53,943 nucleotides of DNA from Lachnospiraceae bacterium (GTDB lineage Bacteria; Bacillota; Clostridia; Lachnospirales; Lachnospiraceae), in NCBI GenBank assembly GCA_024697595.1, contig JAILFK010000011.1:1-53943 (forward strand), given 5' to 3'. Both the position numbers and the translations under genes were made by a program. This document shows positions 24,109 to 33,915 of the stretch, in pieces. A model generated the notes under the pieces. That model was not told the origin of the DNA, searched no databases, and was given only the letters and a program-made list of their open reading frames with translations. How positions within the stretch are numbered: position 1 is the first letter of the stretch; the number at the start of each line of letters is the position of its first letter.

Positions 24109-25177
24109 AACAATTCCTTATCTTCTCTATCAATGCTTTATTATCTTCGTGATTTTTAACGGCAATTCGATAATAACCCTGTGTTAATCCCTGAAAATTA
24201 CTACAATCTCGAATCAAAACTTTCTTCGCTAATAGTCTTTCATATAGATTTCTATCTGCTTTGTTCCTCTGTTTTTGAGATTTCTCTTCTTCATTCACAT
24301 AAAAAAGAATATAACTTGTATCCGATGGATACACGCGAAATCCCAAATCCTTTAACGCGTGTGACAGATATTCTCGCTCTGTCTGTATCATTGCAAGCGA
24401 CTTCTCTTCAAAATCGGTATGTAACAAAATTTCACAACAGTGTGCAGATACATCCTGTGCCAAAACGGACATATTCCATTCGGATAATTGTCTCGCCACC
24501 AGCTCAATATTCTCCTTCTTCGAAATCAGATATCCCGTCCGAACGCCCGGCAGGGTAAATAATTTCGTAAAAGTATTTACAATCAGGAGATTATCATACT
24601 TCTCGATCCAATCTTTCCAACTTGCTTTTCCGGTGGCATCCGACATCCGTAAGAAACATTCATCAATTACCACTCTGGTCTTCGTCTTATGACAACGTTC
24701 CATAATCCGCTCTAAAAGTGATTCCGCGATATTCCTACCCGTTGGATTATTCGGATTCGTAAGGAATAACAGATCCACCTCTTCGGAAATAAGATCCAGA
24801 TAATCTTCCTGTAGCTGAAAATCCAACTCCTCTTTTAATTGATATTCCACAATCTCACAACCGATCGACTGCTGGGCATGTCGATATCCATAAAATCCTG
24901 GGCTAATCAATAGTGCTTTCTTTGGCATCCAGGCTCGCGCGATTGCGAGAAGTAGCTCTGACGCACCATTTCCACCGATGACTTGCGAAACATCCACCTG
25001 TTCCACTTCTGCAATCTTTCGCCGAAATTCCATCTGCGATGGATCCGGATAATGCTGAATCTTAGAAATGCTACTCATCAGACATTCTCGCACGCTATTT
25101 GGAACCGGATAAGGATTCATATTAACGGAAAAGTCCTGCTCAATTTTCTGTGTATAAATATCTCCTCCGTGTATCAT
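24098..25177 (-). CDS. cobD: Threonine-phosphate decarboxylase CobD
   Basis: A 359-residue PLP enzyme of the aspartate-aminotransferase fold that makes (R)-1-aminopropan-2-ol phosphate, the linker of the nucleotide loop. HGGDIY, NMNPYPVP, FLTNPNNPTGR and the PLP-lysine segment TFTKLFTLPGVRTGY are visible. The start MIHGG was chosen because AAAGGAGGATCC stands right before its ATG; an in-frame ATG 17 codons earlier has no site. Histidinol-phosphate aminotransferases look alike, but the neighbours decide for CobD. Confidence 0.88.
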   Translation of the reverse strand: MIHGGDIYTQKIEQDFSVNMNPYPVPNSVRECLMSSISKIQHYPDPSQMEFRRKIAEVEQVDVSQVIGGNGASELLLAIARAWMPKKALLISPGFYGYRHAQQSIGCEIVEYQLKEELDFQLQEDYLDLISEEVDLLFLTNPNNPTGRNIAESLLERIMERCHKTKTRVVIDECFLRMSDATGKASWKDWIEKYDNLLIVNTFTKLFTLPGVRTGYLISKKENIELVARQLSEWNMSVLAQDVSAHCCEILLHTDFEEKSLAMIQTEREYLSHALKDLGFRVYPSDTSYILFYVNEEEKSQKQRNKADRNLYERLLAKKVLIRDCSNFQGLTQGYYRIAVKNHEDNKALIEKIRNCYED

Positions 25178-25228
25178 GGATCCTCCTTTATTCCGTAACA
25201 CGTACGAAGTCTTTGCTCCGCCAAACAT

Positions 25229-26218
25229 TTAAAATACAATTACGATTATTCCCATCGCCAGCATACAAAGAAAAACCGTCAAACCTTCGGTAACAAACAT
25301 CAACTTACAAGCCCTACGAATATCTTCCGGCTCGATTTCTCTCATCGCATCTCCAATATATGGTTTCTTAACAATTTTCCCAAAATAACTCGCATCTCCT
25401 GCGAGACGAAGCCCCAGCGCACCCGCACATACGCTCTCTGTCTGTGCGGAATTTGGACTCTTATGATGATAGCGATCTCGTAGATAGATCTTCCATGCAT
25501 TTTTCGCAGAATAATCCTTTCCCAAAATTCCAGCGGCAACCACCATAAAGATGGCACTGAGTCTCGCTGGAAGAAAATTCACTACGTCATCGAGTTTTGC
25601 TGCAAAGAATCCAAAATTTTCATAACGATCACTGTGATAACCAATCATCGAATCCATCGTATTGATTGCTTTATACGTCATTCCTAAAATCGGACCACCC
25701 AGACAAGTATAAAGAAGGGGACCGATCACACCGTCTGAAGTATTCTCTGCAACCGTCTCCACCGCAGCCCGGGTAACTCCAGCCGCATCCAGCGCTCCTG
25801 TATCCCGACCAACAATCATAGATACAGCATATCTTGCATCCACCAGCGTCCCATGCAAAAGCGCATCCTGCACCTTCCGGCTTTCCCTCTCTAGAGAACG
25901 TGCTGCCAGTATATAACAAGTAAGAATCATTTCCATAAACACTCCAAAAAATGGATGCAGCGCATAGCTTAAACCAAGAATCAACGCTGTCAGAACAGAT
26001 GTTATTCCAACCACCAGTACTACGATGAGAAGTCCGCAAGTTCTTTCCCTTTTCGGATTTCTCACATGATGAATTTTTAAAATCGAATCCAAAAATATAT
26101 GATCAAATTTATCAATCAGTCTTCCAATCCAACGAATTGGATGCGGTATGTTCCATGGATCTCCCACCAGAAGATCAAGTAGGTAACCCAGGAAAAAGGC
26201 TGTCATATGATATCGCAT
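25229..26218 (-). CDS. cbiB: Adenosylcobinamide-phosphate synthase CbiB
   Basis: A 329-residue membrane protein that joins the aminopropanol phosphate from CobD to adenosylcobyric acid. LDLLVGDPWNIPHPIRWIGR near the N terminus and NTSDGVIGPLLY in the middle are family markers, with about five membrane helices. Start at the ATG with GAAGGGGA about 9 bases upstream; it overlaps the cobC-like gene by 44 bases. A TTG directly before would add one residue. Confidence 0.9.
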   Translation of the reverse strand: MRYHMTAFFLGYLLDLLVGDPWNIPHPIRWIGRLIDKFDHIFLDSILKIHHVRNPKRERTCGLLIVVLVVGITSVLTALILGLSYALHPFFGVFMEMILTCYILAARSLERESRKVQDALLHGTLVDARYAVSMIVGRDTGALDAAGVTRAAVETVAENTSDGVIGPLLYTCLGGPILGMTYKAINTMDSMIGYHSDRYENFGFFAAKLDDVVNFLPARLSAIFMVVAAGILGKDYSAKNAWKIYLRDRYHHKSPNSAQTESVCAGALGLRLAGDASYFGKIVKKPYIGDAMREIEPEDIRRACKLMFVTEGLTVFLCMLAMGIIVIVF

Positions 26219-26810
26219 CAATCTTATCCCCTTCTATCTCTATTTCTATTCGGTAACCTTCTCCATTTCCAACCTGAAAATCAAAATAATCACCGAATCC
26301 CAAACTGCTTAAAATCGCCATCAAACTACCGCCATGACAGATGATAAAAAGCTCCTCTTTATCACTATTTCGTACTGCGTTCATAAAAGCCTCACGCGTC
26401 CGATCGATGAATTCCTCACGCGATTCGCCATTTGGAATTTTACTGATACCCCCGGAATCAATCCAGCTTTGATACTCCAAATTGCCATTCAAATCCTCAT
26501 AATTCTTCCCCTCAAAATCTCCAAAATCCATCTCTTCCATCCCCATTAAAATCGAAGGTGTTAACTTTGGAAATAAGACAACCCCCGTCTCGATACAGCG
26601 TTTCATCGGAGATGAGAGATAATCCATACGGTTTTCCCGCATGGCTTCGTAACTACTCTGAACGTCCTCAGCATGATGTAGTCGTATCTCTTGTAACTCC
26701 AGAATTCCATCTTCACTTAATCCTTCATCTGTCTTTCGACCCACATAAGAGTGTCGCAGATTTCCAGGGGTTTTACCATGTCGCATCAGATAAATCTTTC
26801 TCTTCTTCAT
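26175..26810 (-). CDS. cobC: Histidine-phosphatase family protein, alpha-ribazole phosphatase CobC
   Basis: A 211-residue protein of the phosphoglycerate-mutase superfamily. The phosphohistidine motif RHGK is at residues 10-13, and ICHGGSLMAIL carries the second His. In this operon it should remove the phosphate from alpha-ribazole phosphate or adenosylcobalamin phosphate. Context carries much of this call, since the fold serves many phosphatases. It starts 9 bases after the cobS stop. Confidence 0.83.
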   Translation of the reverse strand: MKKRKIYLMRHGKTPGNLRHSYVGRKTDEGLSEDGILELQEIRLHHAEDVQSSYEAMRENRMDYLSSPMKRCIETGVVLFPKLTPSILMGMEEMDFGDFEGKNYEDLNGNLEYQSWIDSGGISKIPNGESREEFIDRTREAFMNAVRNSDKEELFIICHGGSLMAILSSLGFGDYFDFQVGNGEGYRIEIEIEGDKIDAISYDSLFPGLPT

Positions 26811-26819
26811 ATTCTCTTC

Positions 26820-27590
26820 CTATATTCCAAAATAACCGCAGGCACCAATACAAAGTAAGGTAATCAACTCCCCTACTACGATATAAAAGCCTGATGTATC
26901 CCCTGTTACCCCTCCAAATTCACGGCGACAAAGTCGACAGAAATACAGACTAAAAATCGCAAAGCCGGCAACACAACAAAGTCCCACCATAAGATTGATA
27001 CAAATCATGACAGACAATCCCAAAATCAATTGGATAAAAAGAATCACCAGGTCCGTATATCCCATATGCTCTGTCTCCATATGAAGCATACCTTCACGCT
27101 TTGCATGCGGAACGATATAGGCGATAATACCGCACGCGCATCTGACAACATAAAAACTACATGCATAGAGAATCACATACTCTCTCGTAGAGACTGCTAC
27201 CAACGAAATCCCGCATGCCCAAAATAAGCTATAGATCAATAGATGAATCACGGCAAAAGCACCGATATGTGGGTCCTTCAGTATTGCCAATTTCTCCTCT
27301 TTCGAACCATAGGATTTCAATGCATCCTGCACATCCATAAAGCCATCCATATGAAAGCCGCCTGTTACAACAAGTGGAACAAGCGAATACACAGTCATAA
27401 CAAAAATCAAAGGAATGCTTGCCTGGTCAAACAGTAAGCTGATTCCATATACCAAAAGACCAATGATTGCACCGACCCAAGGTAAAAATACCAAATTATG
27501 TTTTAAATCCTCTTCTCTCCATTCAAAGATCGGCATGGGAATCTTGGAATAAAGAGAAAAAGCTACAATCATGCTTCTAATGTATTTCAT
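26820..27590 (-). CDS. cobS: Adenosylcobinamide-GDP ribazoletransferase CobS
   Basis: A 256-residue integral membrane enzyme that couples adenosylcobinamide-GDP with alpha-ribazole. GGFHMDGFMDVQDAL is the metal-binding signature, and about six to seven helices follow. The start MKYIRS was chosen because GAAGGAGA precedes it; this gives a 14-base overlap with cobU. An earlier in-frame start would overlap by 53 bases. Confidence 0.9.
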   Translation of the reverse strand: MKYIRSMIVAFSLYSKIPMPIFEWREEDLKHNLVFLPWVGAIIGLLVYGISLLFDQASIPLIFVMTVYSLVPLVVTGGFHMDGFMDVQDALKSYGSKEEKLAILKDPHIGAFAVIHLLIYSLFWACGISLVAVSTREYVILYACSFYVVRCACGIIAYIVPHAKREGMLHMETEHMGYTDLVILFIQLILGLSVMICINLMVGLCCVAGFAIFSLYFCRLCRREFGGVTGDTSGFYIVVGELITLLCIGACGYFGI

Positions 27591-28113
27591 GATGTTTCCA
27601 TTCTCCTTCTGTAAATTCATAGATGTCATCTGCTACATTACGTAATTTCAAATTAATCTCATGGATCATCGAAACATAATAAGATGTTTCGTCATCATAT
27701 TTTGAATTCTGCAAAGCAAATTCGTTCGTTACAATCACAAGATTTTCACAGCAATCCCGTAAACTCAAAACCTCTCCCAGAATTTTGTCCTGCAGTTCCT
27801 CTTTGCTACTCCCCTGATTTTCATCCGCATAAATTTCATTTCCAATCAGATTCGACATACATTCTAATAAAACCGTGGCATCGGGGGAGATTTTCTCCGT
27901 TATTGTTTGCAGAAAAACCGGGCACTCAATGGTATGAAAGCCTTTTCCCTCACGCTGCGCCCGATGTTTCTGAATACGTCTCTTCCCTTCTTCCCCAAAC
28001 GGAAGCATCGTCGCAATATAGTATTTTCTTCGATTTCCCGCAAGCTCTACCGCAAGCTGTTCCGCGAGTTTGGACTTCCCACTATCCGGAACTCCGATAA
28101 TTAAAGTTATCAT
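27577..28113 (-). CDS. cobU: Adenosylcobinamide kinase/guanylyltransferase CobU
   Basis: A 178-residue bifunctional enzyme that activates adenosylcobinamide with GTP. The P-loop GVPDSGKS is at residues 7-14, the guanylylation-site His lies in KHRAQREG, and LIVGN-type LECMSNLIGNE follows. The length is normal. It sits in the nucleotide-loop block cobT-cobU-cobS-cobC. Confidence 0.9.
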   Translation of the reverse strand: MITLIIGVPDSGKSKLAEQLAVELAGNRRKYYIATMLPFGEEGKRRIQKHRAQREGKGFHTIECPVFLQTITEKISPDATVLLECMSNLIGNEIYADENQGSSKEELQDKILGEVLSLRDCCENLVIVTNEFALQNSKYDDETSYYVSMIHEINLKLRNVADDIYEFTEGEWKHHEIH

Positions 28114-28137
28114 CCAACATCCTCTACTTCTATTTTC

Positions 28138-29247
28138 CTAGGATTCAAATCTCTTATACGCTTCGATTCTCGTCTTTGTAAAAGAAGAACCATGTTTATA
28201 ATAATAAAGAATCGTATCTAATAAGGAGAATAATAATACTGCTCCAGTTCCTTCCCCCAGCGCCATGTCTCCATGTATATAATAAGGCAGGCCGAGTTCC
28301 TCTAAGACCAATGCATTGCCTCCTTCACGGCCCTTGTGACTGGCAAGCATATAGTCTTTCACCCCCGGGCAAATGCGCTCTGCAACAAGAGCAGAGACAG
28401 AACTGATTAGTCCGTCAAGAACGATTGGCACATGATAAATTGCGCCACCAATACAAATTCCCACAAGTCCTGCAATATCAAGACCGCCAAGACATCGAAG
28501 CATCTGCAAAATAACTTCTCTCCCGCCGTCTACGTGTGAACCGTCCAATGTTGAAGCAGCCTCCAAAACGGAAGCATAGCGTGATAGTCCCTTTTGGATG
28601 ACTTCCTGCTTATGGAGAAGTCCGGCATCTGAAAGTCCGGCGCCACGTCCCGTCACATCTTTGGGATCCAATCCTAAAATTGCACAGAGAAGAGCGGTCG
28701 AAGTTGTCGTATTTCCAATACCCATCTCGCCAGTTGCAAGAATCGTATATCTCTGTTCCCGCAAATTCTTCACCAGATCGATTCCATGCGAAATCGCCAG
28801 AAGTACTTCCTCTTCCGTCATGGCAGGCTCTTTTAAGAAATTTCTCGTTCCGCAGCGGACTTTCCTATCCTGCACGCCTAGAATCCTTTCCTCGCAATCC
28901 ATACCGATATCCACCGGTACGATATCGACCTTGGCACTCGCTCCCAGCACAGAAACGGTACTGATTCCATCGCCCAGGTTTTTCGCAACACTCCTTGTAA
29001 TCTCCTTGGAGCTCTGCGAAATCCCCTCTTCGACAATTCCATTATCTGCAATCATAATAACAGCAGCACGGCGACTGATCTCCAACTCTTTCGTACCGGA
29101 TGCCGCGGCAATTCGACAGATGGCATCCTCGAAATCACCAAATCCGTCAATCGGCTTGGAATGCGCATCCCAGTTCTCCTTTACGCTCTGATAAATCGCA
29201 TCATCCACCGGGTCGATTTTTAATTCAAAAAGCTCTTGTTTTGTCAT
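28138..29247 (-). CDS. cobT: Nicotinate-nucleotide-dimethylbenzimidazole phosphoribosyltransferase CobT
   Basis: A 369-residue enzyme that makes alpha-ribazole phosphate (or the phosphate of another lower-ligand base). ATGEMGIGNTTTST and the late catalytic Glu segment MALGEGTGA are diagnostic. It begins one base after the stop of the btuD-cbiP fusion, so translation is probably coupled. No bluB or anaerobic bza genes are seen, so the lower ligand is not determined by the window. Confidence 0.93.
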   Translation of the reverse strand: MTKQELFELKIDPVDDAIYQSVKENWDAHSKPIDGFGDFEDAICRIAAASGTKELEISRRAAVIMIADNGIVEEGISQSSKEITRSVAKNLGDGISTVSVLGASAKVDIVPVDIGMDCEERILGVQDRKVRCGTRNFLKEPAMTEEEVLLAISHGIDLVKNLREQRYTILATGEMGIGNTTTSTALLCAILGLDPKDVTGRGAGLSDAGLLHKQEVIQKGLSRYASVLEAASTLDGSHVDGGREVILQMLRCLGGLDIAGLVGICIGGAIYHVPIVLDGLISSVSALVAERICPGVKDYMLASHKGREGGNALVLEELGLPYYIHGDMALGEGTGAVLLFSLLDTILYYYKHGSSFTKTRIEAYKRFES

Positions 29248-29248
29248 A

Positions 29249-31621
29249 TTATAATTCCATCATCTCGTAGATTTTCTTCAAATCCATATGCTTTCGCATC
29301 TCCTCCGCAAGCTTATCATATTCCTGCTCTTTTAATTCTTGATAATCTACAATTTTATCCAAATCAAATGTGATACCCTTGGATTTTGCAATGCTATGAA
29401 GCAACGCCTCCACAATCTCATGTCGATCAAAAAATCCATGAATATAGGTTCCATAGAGATTTCCATATGCGTAGCCAGACTGGTCAGCCGTAAACTCCAC
29501 GAGTTTCGAACGACCGTCATAAACCACGTCCATTTCATCTACCACTTTCGGCTTCTCTACCGGCTTTGTGACGCCCATATGAATCTCATAACCGGTATAC
29601 TCGAGTCCCTGCCATCCATCCAGCACGCCCGTCACTTCTACAATTTGTCCATGGACCTGCCTACGATACTTCTGTTCCTCTAATACGGTTTCCACCGGAA
29701 GCAAACCAAGCCCCGTAATCTCTCCACCGGATTCTACGCCGCTTGGATCCGTGATTCTCTGCCCCATCATCTGGTAACCACCACAAATTCCAATCACCGG
29801 GTTGCCCTTGGAAGCATATTTTAAAATCGCCGTTTCCATTCCGGACCCCTTGAGCCACTTCATATCGGAAATCGTATTTTTGGTGCCCGGCAGAATCAAT
29901 AGATCCGCATCCTCGATTTCTCTTGGCATCGTGATATAATTCAATGCCACTTCCGGAATCTGCTCAAAGACATCAAAATCGGTAAAATTCGAAATATGTG
30001 GCAAACGAATGACAGAAATCTGAATGACGCCCTTAGCCTTTCTCTCAAATCGCTCCGTCAGAGAATCCTCATCTTCCAGATGTAGCTTCATATAGGGGAG
30101 CACGCCCGTCACCGGAATCTTGCCACGCTCTTCTAACATCTCGATTCCCGGGTCCAAAATCGTCTTGTCCCCACGGAATTTATTGATAATCAGCCCCTTC
30201 ACACGGTCTCTCTCTTCGGGTTCTAAGAGTTCTAAAGTACCAAGAAGCTGCGCAAATACACCGCCGCGGTCAATATCTCCAACCAAAAGGACCGGCGCAT
30301 CCACAAGCTTCGCCATCCCCATATTTACGATATCATTCTGCTTTAAATTAATTTCCGCCGGCGAACCTGCACCCTCAATCACGATGATATCTGCATCTTC
30401 TTCCAACTTTTCCACCGCATCGAGAATATCCGGAATGAGTTTCGTCTTATACTGGAAATATTCACGTGCGCGCATATTCCCCACAACCCTGCCATTCACA
30501 ATCACCTGCGAACCGCAGTCATCCGTAGGTTTTAGAAGAATCGGATTCATATAAACGGATGGCTTCACACCAGCCGCCTCCGCCTGCATCACCTGGGCAC
30601 GTCCCATTTCCAGGCCGTCCTCTGTAATATACGAATTCAATGCCATATTCTGGGATTTAAATGGCACCACACGATAGCCATCCTGCTTGAAGATACGACA
30701 TAGTCCTGCAACAACGAGAGATTTCCCGGCAGAAGACATCGTCCCCTGCACCATCAGGAAATGTGCCCGTCTTTTGGAATTTTCTGGTTTGCTCGTCAAA
30801 TCACAATCTTCATCCCTGTATTCACGATTTACCTCCAGGTTCTCCTCGAGTTTCTTAACTGTGCTTTCCCTTCCGTAAATCCGTTCAAAACTGCCCGGAG
30901 CAATATGGAATAACCGCTCGATATACGACGTCTGGAACACATCTGAAACCGGCCCCATACAGTCCACCTCGCCATGATCATTGATACAAATCACCTGATC
31001 TGCAACATTTCTAACAAGTTCTAATTCATGCATAGAGAGAAGCACACCGATCTGCTTTTCTTCCACGAGTTTTCGAAGATTCTCAATAAATTCAATCTTG
31101 TAACCGATATCCAGAAAGCTCGTCGGCTCATCCAAAATCAGGATTTTCGGCTCCTGCACCAGTGCTCTAGCAAGGAGCACACGTTGCTTCTGCCCGTCAC
31201 TAATCTTGTCAAAATCCAAATCCCGAAGTTCCGTCGCACCAACGAAATCCATCGCCTCTTCAATCGCTCTATGATCCGCTTCCGAAAGCGTTCCCATAAG
31301 ACCAGTAAACGGATACCGTCCAATGGAAACCACTTCATAACAAGTGGTATATTCCGTATCGCGGCGTCCCGTCATCATCACTGACATCCACTTTGCACGC
31401 TGACTCTTCGAAATACTACGAAGTTCTTGTTCATCGATATAAATCGCGCCATCCAACGGTTCTAATATCCCGGAAACTGTCTTTAGAATCGTAGATTTCC
31501 CTGCGCCATTCGGACCAACCAGAGCCACAATCCCGCCCTGCTTCACCAGAAGACAGATATCCGAAATCAGAGGCTTCTTATGATATCCAACGGATAATTC
31601 ACTTGTATGTAATTCTAGCAT
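29249..31621 (-). CDS. Fusion of corrinoid ABC ATPase (BtuD) and cobyrate synthase (CbiP)
   Basis: A 790-residue fusion. Residues 1-255 are an ABC ATPase of the FecE/BtuD type: Walker [10 protein letters not shown] (36-44), signature ISDGQKQRV, Walker [13 protein letters not shown] and a switch His in SMHELEL. A charged linker (about 256-285) follows. Residues about 288-790 are adenosylcobyric acid synthase CbiP/Cob[15 protein letters not shown], the amidotransferase nucleophile in [10 protein letters not shown], and the His of GTYIHGFFD. The ATPase would power the BtuC permease encoded just upstream, while CbiP amidates side chains b, d, e and g. No stop or frameshift lies between them. Confidence 0.92.
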   Translation of the reverse strand: MLELHTSELSVGYHKKPLISDICLLVKQGGIVALVGPNGAGKSTILKTVSGILEPLDGAIYIDEQELRSISKSQRAKWMSVMMTGRRDTEYTTCYEVVSIGRYPFTGLMGTLSEADHRAIEEAMDFVGATELRDLDFDKISDGQKQRVLLARALVQEPKILILDEPTSFLDIGYKIEFIENLRKLVEEKQIGVLLSMHELELVRNVADQVICINDHGEVDCMGPVSDVFQTSYIERLFHIAPGSFERIYGRESTVKKLEENLEVNREYRDEDCDLTSKPENSKRRAHFLMVQGTMSSAGKSLVVAGLCRIFKQDGYRVVPFKSQNMALNSYITEDGLEMGRAQVMQAEAAGVKPSVYMNPILLKPTDDCGSQVIVNGRVVGNMRAREYFQYKTKLIPDILDAVEKLEEDADIIVIEGAGSPAEINLKQNDIVNMGMAKLVDAPVLLVGDIDRGGVFAQLLGTLELLEPEERDRVKGLIINKFRGDKTILDPGIEMLEERGKIPVTGVLPYMKLHLEDEDSLTERFERKAKGVIQISVIRLPHISNFTDFDVFEQIPEVALNYITMPREIEDADLLILPGTKNTISDMKWLKGSGMETAILKYASKGNPVIGICGGYQMMGQRITDPSGVESGGEITGLGLLPVETVLEEQKYRRQVHGQIVEVTGVLDGWQGLEYTGYEIHMGVTKPVEKPKVVDEMDVVYDGRSKLVEFTADQSGYAYGNLYGTYIHGFFDRHEIVEALLHSIAKSKGITFDLDKIVDYQELKEQEYDKLAEEMRKHMDLKKIYEMMEL

Positions 31622-31623
31622 AA

Positions 31624-32625
31624 CTAGCCTCTCTTTCTCTTCATCATAAGGGATATCACAATCGGTGCACCAAAAATTGCTGTAATTGTGCTGATACTGA
31701 GTTCTGTCGGTGCGAAGAGATAGCGCGCCAACAGGTCACAAAACAGACAAAACGCCCCACCGCCAAGGAACGATGCTAAAATAATCACTAGCGGTTTAGC
31801 GGTATGAAAGGTACTTCGGATGATATGTGGTACCGCAATTCCCACAAAGGAAATCGGACCGGCAAAAGCTGTCACTGTCGCAGACAACAGACTCGAAACG
31901 CCAATCAATAACAGGCGAAAAACCCGCACATTCATACCAAGTGAAAAAGCATACTGCTCTCCGTAGAGAAATGCTTCGATTCCTTTTGACAAAAAGATGG
32001 CCGCAACCAGTCCAATCAAGACAACCGGAAGGAAGGTATACACCTGACTCCAGGAAATCGAAGAAAAGGAACCCAGCGACCAGGTGTGCAAATTCACAAT
32101 ATTTGAATCACTTGCAAAGGAAACCACAAGCTCCGTAACCGCCGAACAGATATAACCAATCATGACACCACAAACAATCAAAATCGATATATTATGCACT
32201 TTCTTTGCCACAAGAATGACAAATACTGTTGCCATCAGTGAACCGAAAAGTGCAGCTACAATCATAGATACCGAACTTAAAACCATTTCATACTCTACAG
32301 CCACAACCATAAGAAGTGCCACGACGAGTTTCGCACCGGAAGAAATTCCCAATACGAAAGGTCCTGCAATCGGATTATGAAAAAACGACTGCAGAAGATA
32401 ACCGGAAAGCGCCAATGCGCCTCCGAGCAAAAATGCCGCGATGATACGTGGCAAACGAATATCCAGAATAATCGTACTTGTCACGTCACCCTTGCCACCG
32501 GAAAAAATAATGGACAAAGCTTCTGACAAAGACACGTCCGTACTTCCCGTATGAATATTCACCATTACCAATATAATAATCAGAAGTATCTCTACTCCAA
32601 ATAGAATGGTACAGCGCTTTGTCAT
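31624..32625 (-). CDS. btuC: FecCD-type ABC permease BtuC
   Basis: A 333-residue membrane protein with about nine to ten helices and the family segments LRLPR (here [21 protein letters not shown]), [13 protein letters not shown] and [10 protein letters not shown]. It forms the membrane channel of a type II ABC importer for corrinoids or a related chelate. It lies 2 bases before the ATPase fusion and 31 after btuF. GGAGGGAGAAT precedes the ATG. Confidence 0.9.
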   Translation of the reverse strand: MTKRCTILFGVEILLIIILVMVNIHTGSTDVSLSEALSIIFSGGKGDVTSTIILDIRLPRIIAAFLLGGALALSGYLLQSFFHNPIAGPFVLGISSGAKLVVALLMVVAVEYEMVLSSVSMIVAALFGSLMATVFVILVAKKVHNISILIVCGVMIGYICSAVTELVVSFASDSNIVNLHTWSLGSFSSISWSQVYTFLPVVLIGLVAAIFLSKGIEAFLYGEQYAFSLGMNVRVFRLLLIGVSSLLSATVTAFAGPISFVGIAVPHIIRSTFHTAKPLVIILASFLGGGAFCLFCDLLARYLFAPTELSISTITAIFGAPIVISLMMKRKRG

Positions 32626-32656
32626 ATTCTCCCTCCGTCATCTTTCTTCAAATCTC

Positions 32657-33868
32657 TTAATCCAACGCCTTAAGATACTGTAAATCCGTCGTATTTCCAC
32701 AGATTATGTTATGAAAATCCAGAATAATATCTGCAACCTTGCTACTCTCCTGGAACATATTTAAATTCGTACAGTACACATTGCCTTCCTTCACTGCTTT
32801 AAAATCCGCAAACAAAGCATTCTTCTCTTCCAATTCCTCGAGGGAATTGACGCCGCCATCAATCGTGCCATTGTAAATCAGAATATCGGCATCCTTCGCC
32901 TCTTTATAGAAGTCTTCCCAATTGATATTCAGTGTTGACAGCATATTGTCTTCCTCGATATTCAAATTGGAAAATGCATAGCTTCCACCAGCGATTTCCA
33001 CCATCTTACTAAGATAGTCTCCCGGCTTTCGCACATTGACATAGCCATTGGAGGAAATGTAAAAGAACGCAACCTTTAGGGATGTTTTTTCTTCTTCTAT
33101 CTGTGTATTCAGGCTTGCTGTCAATTCTTCCACTTTCGCTGCCTGCTTTTCAAAAAACTGATTTGCCTCTTCTTCACATCCCAACAGCACACCATAGAGC
33201 TTGATCCACTCCAAACGCCCCAGAGGCGACTCTTCATAGCTGGAACGTTCAATCAAAACCGGAATCCCTACATTCTCCAGTTCTTCCTGAATCTTTGGCG
33301 AATGATAAATCATCGTCGACTCAATGGCCAGACCGGTATTCGCAGCCAAAAGCATCTCATAATCCGGTGCACTATACTTGCCAACATATGTGATGTCACC
33401 ATCATTAATCGCTTGCTTCACTTCTATCATGCTGTAATCATCTTCTGTTGTACTACAAGTTTTTATTACATCCAACTGCTCTAACTGAAGAAATAAATCC
33501 ATCGCCGAAGAAGCCGCGAGATAGATACTCTTTCGGGCATCCTCCTCATAAATAATTGTAGCATCTGAAAATCCCAGATTATTTTTTTCTCCACCTGATG
33601 GAATCAGCACATAATCTCGCCCATCCGCAATATGTATATGCACATAATCCTCTTCATAATAATCAACAGAAAACTGTGTCGCATATGATAACTCCATAGA
33701 ATCAACCAGCGCATAGTCCCTACTTCCTGTTTCCTGTTGCAAATCCGCATCCGCTGTATTTCGTCCGCATCCTCCCAAAAACAGGCCAAAACTACAGCAT
33801 AACAGACACGCAGCGAGAAGTAATGTCGCTGTGCCGTTCCATCTCCTGACGTTCCTAAATCTCTTCAT
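32657..33868 (-). CDS. btuF: Corrinoid ABC transporter solute-binding lipoprotein BtuF-like
   Basis: A 403-residue solute-binding protein of the type III (helical backbone) class. A signal peptide ends in the lipobox LGGC near residue 32, so it is anchored outside the membrane. FSDATIIYEEDARKSIYLAASSAMDLF and GLAIESTMIYHSPK fit the fold. Start MKRFRN was chosen because the earlier ATG at 33895 lies inside a hairpin at 33881-33908; the ribosome site is weak for both. The operon and riboswitch point to a corrinoid ligand, though the family also binds iron chelates. Confidence 0.83.
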   Translation of the reverse strand: MKRFRNVRRWNGTATLLLAACLLCCSFGLFLGGCGRNTADADLQQETGSRDYALVDSMELSYATQFSVDYYEEDYVHIHIADGRDYVLIPSGGEKNNLGFSDATIIYEEDARKSIYLAASSAMDLFLQLEQLDVIKTCSTTEDDYSMIEVKQAINDGDITYVGKYSAPDYEMLLAANTGLAIESTMIYHSPKIQEELENVGIPVLIERSSYEESPLGRLEWIKLYGVLLGCEEEANQFFEKQAAKVEELTASLNTQIEEEKTSLKVAFFYISSNGYVNVRKPGDYLSKMVEIAGGSYAFSNLNIEEDNMLSTLNINWEDFYKEAKDADILIYNGTIDGGVNSLEELEEKNALFADFKAVKEGNVYCTNLNMFQESSKVADIILDFHNIICGNTTDLQYLKALD

Positions 33869-33880
33869 CCAAATAACCAA

Positions 33881-33908
33881 AACAGCCCCTGGCATGCCAC
33901 GGGCTGTT
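33881..33908 (-). terminator. Intercistronic hairpin before btuF
   Basis: AACAGCCC-N12-GGGCTGTT forms a stem, followed on the minus strand by TTTTGGTTATTT. It looks like a leaky terminator or a processing site between the NEAT-like gene and btuF. It would let the two lipoprotein genes be expressed above the rest of the operon. Confidence 0.6.
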
Positions 33909-33915
33909 CTCCTTC

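Noticed and set aside
24098-25228. CobD call as histidinol-phosphate aminotransferase
   Set aside because: The fold allows it, but the HGGDIY start and position between cbiB and cbiC favour threonine-phosphate decarboxylase.
16877-28964. Long plus-strand frames across the cobalamin operon
   Set aside because: They lie opposite well-identified genes, show no domain or ribosome site and are shadows of high-GC codons.
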